Shown here: piece by piece, positions 55,808-63,574 of the stretch
Numbering within the stretch: position 1 is the first letter of the stretch
How the letters are laid out: each line of letters opens with the position of its first letter
Origin: Methylophaga sp. 41_12_T18
GTDB taxonomy: Bacteria > Pseudomonadota > Gammaproteobacteria > Nitrosococcales > Methylophagaceae
Reading direction: 5' to 3'
Length of the DNA stretch: 64,000 nucleotides
NCBI GenBank assembly: GCA_002163115.1
Contig: MAAI01000076.1
Location: 17,534-81,533, forward strand
Translations under genes and position numbers: made by a program
Notes under the pieces: model-generated
Seen by the model: the letters and a program-made list of their open reading frames with translations, nothing else
Databases searched by the model: none
Told to the model about the DNA's origin: nothing

Positions 55808-57214
55808 ATGGTTAATGGGAAAATCCGGCGTTATGATTCAAAAATAAGTGCTTTATCGCGTTTAGTAGATAGCGGCATTATTTTGTTAACGTTTTTGGCA
55901 TTAATCGATTTATTTCAAATTGAATGGCAACCGATATTTGTTTGGGCTTTATTGTTCTCAATTATTCTATTTAATTTCTTTGCTGAATCACATGATGCTT
56001 ATCGCTCTTGGCGTGGCACTCATTTAAAAGAAGAAGTTTCAAGCTTAGTCTTTTCATGGGTCACGGCCGTTTTTATTTTGATCATGATCGATGTTATTTT
56101 TATTCATAACCATACTTATTCTGATCCTTTTATTGCTGTTTGGATCATCTTAACGCCGCTCGAACTTATTTCATGGCATGCGATGGTACGTATGACTTTA
56201 GCGATATTAAGGTCTAAGGGGTATAACACGCGTAATGTGGCTATTATTGGTGCTACAACCTTGGGTGAAAGATTAGAAAAATCATTTAGTCAAATGGAGT
56301 GGAGTGGTTATCGCTTTGTTGGTTATTATGATGATCGCGATAATGGCCGCTTACCGAAAAGAGAAAGTGGTGAGTGCTTAAAAGTTGAGGGCTCTATCAA
56401 TCAGTTAATAGCTGATTGCAAATCAGGCCGAATTGACACGGTATATATAACATTAGCTTTGTCAGCAGAAGAGCGGATCAAAATGATCACTGAAAAGTTG
56501 GCGGATAGTACTGCTTCAGTATATTTAGTACCCGATTTATTTACCTTTAATTTACTTAATTCTCGCTGGGTAGATTATCAAGGTATTACAGCAATCAGTA
56601 TCTATGAAACGCCATTTGCAGGCATAGACAGTATTATTAAACGAGTAGAAGATATTGTGTTGAGTCTAGCAATCTTAATATTGATTGCCATTCCTATGTT
56701 ATCGATTGCGATAGGCATTAAGCTGACATCAAAAGGACCAGTGTTATTTAAGCAAAAACGATATGGCATCGATGGTGACAAAATTAAGGTGTGGAAGTCT
56801 CGCTCAATGACTGTGGCGGAAGATGGCAGCAAGGTTAGGCAAGCGACAAAAGGTGATAGCCGAATTACTCCTTTTGGCGCGTTTTTAAGAAAAACATCTT
56901 TAGATGAATTACCGCAGTTTTTTAATTCACTGTCTGGCACTATGTCAATAGTCGGTCCACGTCCACATGCTGTAGCTCACAATGAAGAGTATCGCATGCA
57001 GATTCAAGGTTATATGCTGCGACATAAAGTAAAGCCCGGCATTACCGGTTTAGCACAAATAAATGGTTTTCGTGGCGAAACGGATACGTTGGATAAAATG
57101 GAAGGCCGAGTGCGCTATGATTTGCAATATATTCAAACATGGTCATTGTTGTTGGACTTGAAAATTATTTTCCTAACCATTTTTAAAGGCTTTAACCATA
57201 AAAATGCTTATTGA
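55808..57214 (+). CDS. Undecaprenyl-phosphate glucose phosphotransferase (WcaJ-like)
   Basis: This 468-residue polyprenol-phosphate hexose-1-phosphate transferase starts the repeat unit on the lipid carrier. It has four N-terminal membrane helices, a CoA-binding-like Rossmann domain (NVAIIGATTLGERLEKSF), then a fifth membrane segment and the catalytic domain. KSRSM, RKTSLDELPQFFNSL, SIVGPRPHAVAHNEEY and KPGITGLAQINGFRGETD are present. Sequence detail favours the WcaJ subgroup, with UDP-glucose as likely donor. Confidence 0.93.
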   Translation: MVNGKIRRYDSKISALSRLVDSGIILLTFLALIDLFQIEWQPIFVWALLFSIILFNFFAESHDAYRSWRGTHLKEEVSSLVFSWVTAVFILIMIDVIFIHNHTYSDPFIAVWIILTPLELISWHAMVRMTLAILRSKGYNTRNVAIIGATTLGERLEKSFSQMEWSGYRFVGYYDDRDNGRLPKRESGECLKVEGSINQLIADCKSGRIDTVYITLALSAEERIKMITEKLADSTASVYLVPDLFTFNLLNSRWVDYQGITAISIYETPFAGIDSIIKRVEDIVLSLAILILIAIPMLSIAIGIKLTSKGPVLFKQKRYGIDGDKIKVWKSRSMTVAEDGSKVRQATKGDSRITPFGAFLRKTSLDELPQFFNSLSGTMSIVGPRPHAVAHNEEYRMQIQGYMLRHKVKPGITGLAQINGFRGETDTLDKMEGRVRYDLQYIQTWSLLLDLKIIFLTIFKGFNHKNAY

Positions 57215-57406
57215 TAATGCATTGAAAAAATAAGAGTTTTTTTTTAAAATCAGAGTCTGTATCATTAGCAAAGTTTTACGAAATGTGATGAACCCCACAA
57301 AATTGGTTCATTAGTACCAAAGTACAATGTACTCATTTATTTGAGGCAGGTATCTTGGTCACCGTCGGTTTGAGAGATGTTTCTGAGCAGGCGTTAACGT
57401 AAGTAG

Positions 57407-57429
57407 GTTATTACTATGTTGGTAATAAC
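57407..57429. promoter_or_regulatory. 8-bp inverted repeat upstream of the riboswitch
   Basis: GTTATTAC-N7-GTAATAAC is perfect and directly precedes the riboswitch. No T run follows. It may be an operator or part of the leader fold. A further palindrome AGTAC-N3-GTACT is at 57321-57333. Confidence 0.45.
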
Positions 57430-57433
57430 TTTA

Positions 57434-57526
57434 ATTGTGAAAAGCCAAACTTGTCGTGAGGCAGGGTCGGAAAGCCACAGGTCTTTAAATTGATGGATAA
57501 ATTAAAGATGGCTGGGTTGCATTGCT
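57434..57526 (+). promoter_or_regulatory. Probable cyclic-di-GMP-I (GEMM-I) riboswitch
   Basis: The order of conserved elements fits GEMM-I: GCCAAAC, then a stem CUUGUC/GGCAGG capped by a GUGA GNRA tetraloop (57450-57465), then GGUCGGAAAGCC in place of the usual GGACGCAAAGCC. A long P3 (UCUUUAAAUU/AAAUUAAAGA) follows, and GAUGGCUGGGUU matches the tetraloop-receptor and GGUAGC-GGGUU side. A short P1 (AUUGUG with UGCAU, one bulge) closes it. It ends about 27 bases before the start codon, with no terminator between, so control of translation is the simpler model. Confidence 0.75.
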
Positions 57527-57552
57527 TAATAATTAATGTAAGGAAATTAAAA

Positions 57553-58065
57553 ATGAAAAAAGCGATGCTATTTATTATAGCTTTAATGTTCTCGGTAAGT
57601 GCTAGTGCTGCTAGTTTGAACCTTTCAACTTTTGAACAAGATATTGATACTAATGCGACTAATAACGCTTTGTATGACAATACAAGCCAAGCAGTTTCAT
57701 TCAACACTGTTGATAGTGCTGGTAGCTTCACATTAGGTCATCATCTTGTTTCTGCGGAAGACGTTACAGTAAATGTTGAATGGACATTTAACCAACAAAC
57801 GAACTTTTTATCAGGTGATATTACAAAAGGTGGCAGTCTGATTTTTGTTCAATCTGTAACAGGAGCTGGTTATAGTTTTGTTATGTCATTGCTTGCAGGC
57901 GTAGATTACTATTTTGATGTTACAGGTATTTCTGGTGGTAACCCACTAACTGCTACATTGACTGTTTCTGCAGTACCAGTACCTGCTGCATTGTTCTTGT
58001 TTGCACCAGCATTATTAGGTTTCTTAGGTTTACGTCGCAAATCAGCTTCTGCTGTAGCAGCATAA
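57553..58065 (+). CDS. PEP-CTERM-type exosortase substrate protein
   Basis: This 170-residue secreted protein has a signal peptide (MKKAMLFIIALMFSVSASA), a Thr/Asn/Ser-rich mature part predicted to be beta-rich, and a C-terminal sorting signal. That signal consists of AVPVPAA, a hydrophobic helix and LGLRRKSA. It is the VPxPAA variant recognised by exosortases. ATG 57553 is chosen for its taagga site; an upstream in-frame ATG at 57490 lies inside the riboswitch. It is probably surface attached or secreted with the exopolysaccharide and controlled by cyclic di-GMP. Confidence 0.88.
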   Translation: MKKAMLFIIALMFSVSASAASLNLSTFEQDIDTNATNNALYDNTSQAVSFNTVDSAGSFTLGHHLVSAEDVTVNVEWTFNQQTNFLSGDITKGGSLIFVQSVTGAGYSFVMSLLAGVDYYFDVTGISGGNPLTATLTVSAVPVPAALFLFAPALLGFLGLRRKSASAVAA

Positions 58066-58103
58066 ATGTTAGAAATTTAAATTAACATTAATGTTAGTTT
58101 AAG

Positions 58104-58132
58104 AAAAAGGGAGCTTCGGCTCCCTTTTTTTT
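58104..58132 (+). terminator. Strong rho-independent terminator after the PEP-CTERM gene
   Basis: An 11-bp stem aaaaagggagc/gctcccttttt with the stable loop ttcg is followed by further T. It should separate the riboswitch-controlled gene from the export genes downstream. Confidence 0.95.
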
Positions 58133-58191
58133 AATTAAATCAGGTATGATAGAGCAGTTTTTTCATGTGAATACTTAAGGAACAAGATAAT

Positions 58192-58741
58192 ATGAATTTC
58201 CAAAGACTACTTGTAGTAGTTCTACTATCGTTTTTTGCTTTAAGTGCTAATGCTGTCGAGCGTTACTTATTAAATGCTGGTGATCAGTTAGATATATCAG
58301 TATGGAATGAAGAGGCTCTACAAAAACAAGTTATTGTTTTGCCTGACGGTATGATTTCTTTTCCTTTAGCAGGAGAATTAGACGCCCAAGGAAAAACCGT
58401 TTCAGAATTACAAGCAGCATTGAAACGGAATTTAACAGAATATTTAGCCGACCCAGTGGTGACTGTTTCTGTCACAAGTGTGAGCGGTAATACCATTACA
58501 TATATTAGGTAAAGTCACCAACCCAGGTATTTTTGTGATGAACCAGCCAATTGATGCTGTACAAGCGTTAAGTTTAGCTGGTGGCCTGTCTCCATACGCG
58601 AAAGAAAATAACATTATCGTGTTACGCAGAACCGGCGAAAATCAACAAGTACTACCTGTACATTTTGCATCAATAAAAAAAGGCCAAGAGCTAGCAACAA
58701 ATATTATGCTTGAAAGCGGCGATGTTATCGTAATCCCATAA
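58192..58741 (+). pseudogene. EpsD/Wza-like polysaccharide export protein, frameshifted
   Basis: Two frames together encode one protein. Frame 1 (58192-58512) has a signal peptide and the export domain YLLNAGDQLDISVWNEEAL...VLPDGMISFPLAGEL. The next frame, open from 58484 to 58741, continues with LGKVTNPGIFVMNQPIDAVQ and ends ESGDVIVIP. The join needs a +1 shift between 58484 and 58512. The total length of about 180 residues fits the short outer-membrane export proteins of XrtA loci. The cause could be a recent mutation, a sequencing error or recoding. No obvious slippery homopolymer is present. Confidence 0.85.
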
Positions 58742-58751
58742 ATGTATAGAT

Positions 58752-59912
58752 ATGAAATTAAATCAAAAATTAATTGCTTTATTTGTAAGTAGTTTGCTGT
58801 CATTTTCTGTTCCGGCTGCAGAATGGGTATTAACAGCAGATGTCAATCCGTCAGTAGAGTATAACGATAATGTATTTATGAGTGAAGATGAACAAAGTAG
58901 TGTTCATTACGTTATTTCGCCAACTGTTTCTATAAGTCATGCTCTTGATAATATGGCTTCATCATTAGACTTTGGCTATAAAATTGATCGTTATATTTCT
59001 CTTTCTGACTTAGATACTGAAAATCCGTTTATTCAATTTAGGACTAATTTCCAAACCGAGAGAAGTGCTTGGGGGCTAGATACTAGTTATACGGAAGACA
59101 GTACTCGAACCGATGCTGCAGATGATACCGGTGACTTCACTACACAATCAATTGTGACCACAAAGTATATTTCACCATCGTATAGTCACCAGCTTACTGA
59201 ACGAGATAGTATTTCTATTAGTGCAAGTTATTCAGAAAGACAGTATTCAACCACTGATTATAGTGATAATGAAACTAAGTCGTTAACTACAGCTTGGCAA
59301 CATCAATATACAGAACGCTGGAATGGTGGTGTATCTGTTTCAGTATCAAACTATAAATCTGCAGGAATAAATGATTCATCTGAAAATGATAATTACAATC
59401 TTTCATTAACTTCAGCTTACGAATTATCAGAGCTTTGGAACTTAAGTGGTCAAATCGGTGTGCGCCAGTTAAAAAGTGAGCAGTTGGATCGTTTTGGAAA
59501 TACAGAAAAAAACACCAACTCAGGCTCTTCTTTTAATTTAACCGCTAATAAAAGAACAGAGCTAGATAGTCTCACGATAGGTATATCTCGTTCGTTATCA
59601 CCATCAAGTACTGGTGAAGTGAATGAGCAACAAGGAATAAACCTTAACTGGTCACGAGAATTAAGTGAAACGTTAACAGCGAGTTTAAGTACGCGTTATC
59701 AAGAAACAACATCTGCATCAGATGATGGTGATGAAAAACGGGAAAATATTAATTTTTCACCATCGATTAGGTGGCAGTTTGAACGTAACTTAGGATTAAA
59801 CTTTAGCTATAACTATCGTCAACAAAAAAGAGCAGATGAAGAAGATGTAGATAGTAACGCGGTAATGCTAACTTTGAATTATGATTGGGATGGCCTACGC
59901 GCCTCGCGATAA
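58752..59912 (+). CDS. PEP-CTERM system-associated outer-membrane barrel protein
   Basis: The 386-residue protein has a signal peptide (about 1-22) and then alternating strands rich in Ser, Thr and aromatic residues. The DVNPSVEYNDNVFMSEDE start is typical of the TIGR03016-type outer-membrane proteins found in exosortase polysaccharide loci. Many strands of the form xSxSxSYSxR support a beta barrel. It starts 10 bases after the export gene. Confidence 0.82.
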   Translation: MKLNQKLIALFVSSLLSFSVPAAEWVLTADVNPSVEYNDNVFMSEDEQSSVHYVISPTVSISHALDNMASSLDFGYKIDRYISLSDLDTENPFIQFRTNFQTERSAWGLDTSYTEDSTRTDAADDTGDFTTQSIVTTKYISPSYSHQLTERDSISISASYSERQYSTTDYSDNETKSLTTAWQHQYTERWNGGVSVSVSNYKSAGINDSSENDNYNLSLTSAYELSELWNLSGQIGVRQLKSEQLDRFGNTEKNTNSGSSFNLTANKRTELDSLTIGISRSLSPSSTGEVNEQQGINLNWSRELSETLTASLSTRYQETTSASDDGDEKRENINFSPSIRWQFERNLGLNFSYNYRQQKRADEEDVDSNAVMLTLNYDWDGLRASR

Positions 59913-59927
59913 TCGATAGAGAATAAA

Positions 59928-61700
59928 ATGGAAGAAGAAGTAAAAGGCATTGGTGATTATTTAGACATAATCAAACGACACAAGTATTTAGTTATTATAC
60001 CGGCATTAATATTGATAGCGATAAGTGCTGCTGTCGCTTATATGTTGCCAGCAACCTATAAATCAGAAGGTTTAATCTTAATTGAAGCACAAGAAATTCC
60101 TCATGATTTAGTCAAATCGACAGTAACTAGCTACGCTGATCAACGTATAGAAATCATCAAACAACGGATCATGACAACAGCTAATGTTATGGAGATCGTT
60201 AATAAATATAGTTTATATCCGGAAATGCGAAAAAATTCACCGGCATCAGTCCTAGTTACTACTTTTCGTGAAAATATGGCCGTTGAGATGGTTGAGGCAA
60301 ACGTTACTGATCCACGAAGTGGTAGAGCAAAACGGGCTAGTATTGCTTTCAATGTGTCATTTATGGATAAGTCGCCACAGCTGGCACAAAAAGTAGCGAG
60401 CGAACTGGTTACGAAGTTCCTAACTGAAAATGTACGAACACGTACTGAAAGAGCGGCGGACACTCAAAGTTTCTTAGAAAAAGAAGCAACAAAATTTCAA
60501 CGTAAAATACAGCTATTGGAAAAGAAAATTGCTGAGTTCAAGGATGAATATAGTGATAGTTTGCCTGAATTATTACAGTACAATTTATCGACAGTAGAGC
60601 GCTTACAAGATGAGCTGGCTGCCAATCAAAATCAAATTATAGTATTAACCGATCAAATTATGACAATGACTTTGGAACAGTCTAATTTACAAACCTATTT
60701 GGCAACATCACAAACATCAGCAGATGGACAACAGGCGTCATCATCAGAGATGGAGTTAACCCAGGCCAGGGCAGATTTCAGTCGACTTAAGGCTAAATAC
60801 TCTGCAAATCATCCTGACGTGATGCAGATGAAGAGACAAATTAATAGTCTAGAGTTAGAATTGGGAATTGAAAGTCCTAATAGTGACATGGCTGAGCAAG
60901 AATTAGAGCAAGCACGTACAGCCCTAAAAGAATTAAAGCAAAGGTATTCAATAAGTCATCCTGATGTGAAAGTTGCAATGACTAATATTAAGCTATTGCA
61001 GGAGAAAGTAGCTAGTCAAGCTACATCAAGTGCGAAAGCTGAACAAACAAATAAAAGCGTAACTAAAAAGCAATTAAATCCGATTTATTTGCAACTTAGT
61101 TCAAAAGTTGACTCATCCGAACGTGAAATACTGCGTTTAAGAAATAGACAAGGTGAGGTTCGAAATAAACTAGCTGCTTTTGAACAGAGAGTTGTCAAAA
61201 CTCACCAAGTAGAAAGAGCCCATGATGATTTGATTCGTGATCATGACAATCATTTGGCGAAATATAAAGAACTTAGGGCGAAACAGTTAGAAGCGGAGTT
61301 GGCGCAAAACTTAGAGTCTGAAAATAAAGGTGAAAGCTTTACTTTAATAGAGCCGCCATTAGTACCGAGTAAAGCTGAAAAGCCGAACAGACCAAAAATA
61401 TTAGCAATGGGTGTTGTCGTGTCGATCGGTACAGGATTAGGCTTAGCCTTATTAGTTGAAATGATGTTTGGCGGTGTACGTGGCTATACTCAAATTACTC
61501 GTGTAGTAGGTCATGCACCGCTAGTTGTTTTACCAATGATTACGACGGAGCAGGATATACAAAATAAGAAAAAAAGTAGAAATCGAATCCTATTTTCAAT
61601 ATTTGTTTTAATTTTAATAAGTATTGCTGGTTTTCATTTTTTTGTTATGAACCTTGAAATCCTATGGTTCAAAGTGCTACGTAAAGTAAGTTTGTTGTAA
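59928..61700 (+). CDS. Wzz-like polysaccharide chain-length determinant (XrtA type)
   Basis: The 590-residue inner-membrane protein has an N-terminal helix (about 20-40), a long periplasmic coiled-coil region and two closing membrane helices (about 485-507 and 545-570). The PNRPK segment precedes the first of these. It lacks a kinase domain, which is encoded separately two genes on. Two successive stretches (LKAKYSANHPDV, LKQRYSISHPDV) about 48 residues apart suggest an internal duplication. It would set polymer length and scaffold export. Confidence 0.88.
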   Translation: MEEEVKGIGDYLDIIKRHKYLVIIPALILIAISAAVAYMLPATYKSEGLILIEAQEIPHDLVKSTVTSYADQRIEIIKQRIMTTANVMEIVNKYSLYPEMRKNSPASVLVTTFRENMAVEMVEANVTDPRSGRAKRASIAFNVSFMDKSPQLAQKVASELVTKFLTENVRTRTERAADTQSFLEKEATKFQRKIQLLEKKIAEFKDEYSDSLPELLQYNLSTVERLQDELAANQNQIIVLTDQIMTMTLEQSNLQTYLATSQTSADGQQASSSEMELTQARADFSRLKAKYSANHPDVMQMKRQINSLELELGIESPNSDMAEQELEQARTALKELKQRYSISHPDVKVAMTNIKLLQEKVASQATSSAKAEQTNKSVTKKQLNPIYLQLSSKVDSSEREILRLRNRQGEVRNKLAAFEQRVVKTHQVERAHDDLIRDHDNHLAKYKELRAKQLEAELAQNLESENKGESFTLIEPPLVPSKAEKPNRPKILAMGVVVSIGTGLGLALLVEMMFGGVRGYTQITRVVGHAPLVVLPMITTEQDIQNKKKSRNRILFSIFVLILISIAGFHFFVMNLEILWFKVLRKVSLL

Positions 61701-61721
61701 CTGGATATCTGGAATTGAAAA

Positions 61722-62558
61722 ATGGATAGAATTCAAAGGGCCTTAGATAAGGCAAAAGAAAAACATAGCACTAACCAGCTTACTTCTAAGAAAACTGCCG
61801 TAACTACAGAGGCTAAGACTACGACTGTTGATGACCCATTGCAGTCACCAATTGATGCTATTTCCTACACGCATACCAAAGTGGTTGACTTATCTCGAGA
61901 ACAACTAGAGAGTCAACGTGTAATCGCTGGAATGTATAACAACCCACAATCAGCTGTGTTTAGAATGTTGCGTACGCAGGTTCTAAAAAAAATGCGAGAT
62001 AATGATTGGCAGACATTAGCAATCACATCTCCTACAGCAGGCGAGGGTAAGTCATTAGTAGCATCAAACTTAGCTGTTGCTATAGCTATGGAACTGAATC
62101 AAACCGTACTATTGGTAGATATGGATTTACGTAATCCAACTCTCAATAAATACTTTAGCTTGAAGTCAGAAGTTGGGTTAAAAGATTACCTTGAACGTGA
62201 TTTAAATCTGCAAGATGTTTTAATTAATCCAGGAATTAAAAGAATGGTTATTCTTCCTGGTGTTGGCCGAGCTGAAGATTCGGCAGAATTACTGTCGAGC
62301 CCTAAAATGGCAAGTTTGGTCAGTGACTTAAAAGAGCAATATGATTCACGGATGATCATTTTTGATGTGCCACCTATTTTACAAACGGATGATGTCTTAT
62401 TGGCAGCAAACTATTTCGATGCAACTTTATTAGTATTGGAAGATGGTAAAAATAAAGAAGCTGAAATATCTAAATCACTACAATTACTGGATGGACATAA
62501 CCTGATAGGGACTGTTTTGAATAAGTCTCAAAAGCCCCCAATGCATCAAAACTATTAA
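61722..62558 (+). CDS. CpsD/CapB-type tyrosine autokinase (XrtA-associated)
   Basis: The 278-residue BY-kinase has Walker A SPTAGEGKS (Lys110), Walker A' VLLVDMDLRNP and Walker B MIIFDVPP. It would pair with the chain-length protein encoded just upstream and control polymerisation by cyclic phosphorylation. The C-terminus lacks the usual tyrosine cluster; only the last residue is Tyr (HQNY). The start MDRIQRALDKAKEK is typical. Confidence 0.9.
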   Translation: MDRIQRALDKAKEKHSTNQLTSKKTAVTTEAKTTTVDDPLQSPIDAISYTHTKVVDLSREQLESQRVIAGMYNNPQSAVFRMLRTQVLKKMRDNDWQTLAITSPTAGEGKSLVASNLAVAIAMELNQTVLLVDMDLRNPTLNKYFSLKSEVGLKDYLERDLNLQDVLINPGIKRMVILPGVGRAEDSAELLSSPKMASLVSDLKEQYDSRMIIFDVPPILQTDDVLLAANYFDATLLVLEDGKNKEAEISKSLQLLDGHNLIGTVLNKSQKPPMHQNY

Positions 62559-62567
62559 GATTTAATT

Positions 62568-63455
62568 ATGTATACCGAACATTTTGGACTACAACATAAG
62601 CCATTTAACTTGGTGCCTGATCCTGCATTTTTATACCTGAGCCCGAATCATAGAAAAGCACTCACCATGCTTGAGTATGGATTAATGAGTCATGCGGGTT
62701 TTACAGTTGTCACAGGAGAGATAGGCGCCGGTAAGACGACCTTAATACGTAGCTTATTAAAAAAAATTGATGAAGATTGTGTTGTTGGTCTGATTAACAA
62801 TACCCATGAATCTTTTGGCGATTTAATGACCTGGGTTTTAGATACCTTAGAAATAGAATCTAGTTCCACCGATAATGCAGGTCGCTACCGTGATTATATT
62901 AATTTTGTCATTGAGCAACATGCTCAAGGAAAGCGAGTTGTATTGATTGTTGATGAAGCACAAAACCTCTCAATAAAATCGTTAGAAGAATTGCGTTTAT
63001 TATCAAATGTAAATATTGATTCTGATATTTTTTTGCAGATAATATTAACTGGTCAACCTGAGTTAATTGATAAATTAAATAAACCAGAGTTAGAACAGTT
63101 TGCTCAACGCATAGGTGTTGAATTTCACCTCAAAGCACTGGATTTTCAGCAAACGCAAAAATATATTGAACACCGATTGAAAATGGCTGGAGCACCAAGG
63201 AAAATTTTTAGTTACAAAGCCTGTGCAATCATATTTTGTTATAGCGAAGGTGTACCAAGGAAAATTAATAATTTATGTGATTTTGCTTTGGTCTATGCTT
63301 TTTCGGAAGACAAAAAAACGGTTCAAGTGAAAACAGTACTAGAGATGATGAAAGAGAAGCAGTCATCAAGGATTATCAAGCCCTCTGGTAAGGACAGTGA
63401 CGAAGTTGGAAAAATAAAACAATGGCTTTCCGAAAAACATCAAATTTTCCTTTAA
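62568..63455 (+). CDS. ExeA/GspA-like AAA+ ATPase (XrtA-associated)
   Basis: The 295-residue ATPase has Walker A TGEIGAGKTT with Lys56, and Walker B VVLIVDEAQNLS. The N-terminus MYTEHFGLQHKPFNLVPDP is typical of the ATPase linked to exosortase polysaccharide loci. It has no C-terminal peptidoglycan-binding domain, unlike ExeA, and no membrane helix is evident. It starts 10 bases after the autokinase gene. Confidence 0.9.
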   Translation: MYTEHFGLQHKPFNLVPDPAFLYLSPNHRKALTMLEYGLMSHAGFTVVTGEIGAGKTTLIRSLLKKIDEDCVVGLINNTHESFGDLMTWVLDTLEIESSSTDNAGRYRDYINFVIEQHAQGKRVVLIVDEAQNLSIKSLEELRLLSNVNIDSDIFLQIILTGQPELIDKLNKPELEQFAQRIGVEFHLKALDFQQTQKYIEHRLKMAGAPRKIFSYKACAIIFCYSEGVPRKINNLCDFALVYAFSEDKKTVQVKTVLEMMKEKQSSRIIKPSGKDSDEVGKIKQWLSEKHQIFL

Positions 63456-63574
63456 TTATGTGAAGTAGATATCAAACAAATAAGTAATTGTCGGTATACT
63501 TTGAAATGCCGTACTGGCTTGGGCCGTTTAAATAAAATCACACAATCTATATGCATTGAAGTAGGAGCTAAACT

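Noticed and set aside
57340..57400. Possible sigma-54 promoter (GG/GC at -24/-12) before the PEP-CTERM gene
   Set aside because: TGG-containing stretches near 57356 do not have GC at the required spacing, so no site can be supported.
57490..57552. Upstream ATG extending the PEP-CTERM protein by 21 residues
   Set aside because: It lies within the riboswitch fold, has no ribosome binding site, and would bury the signal peptide.
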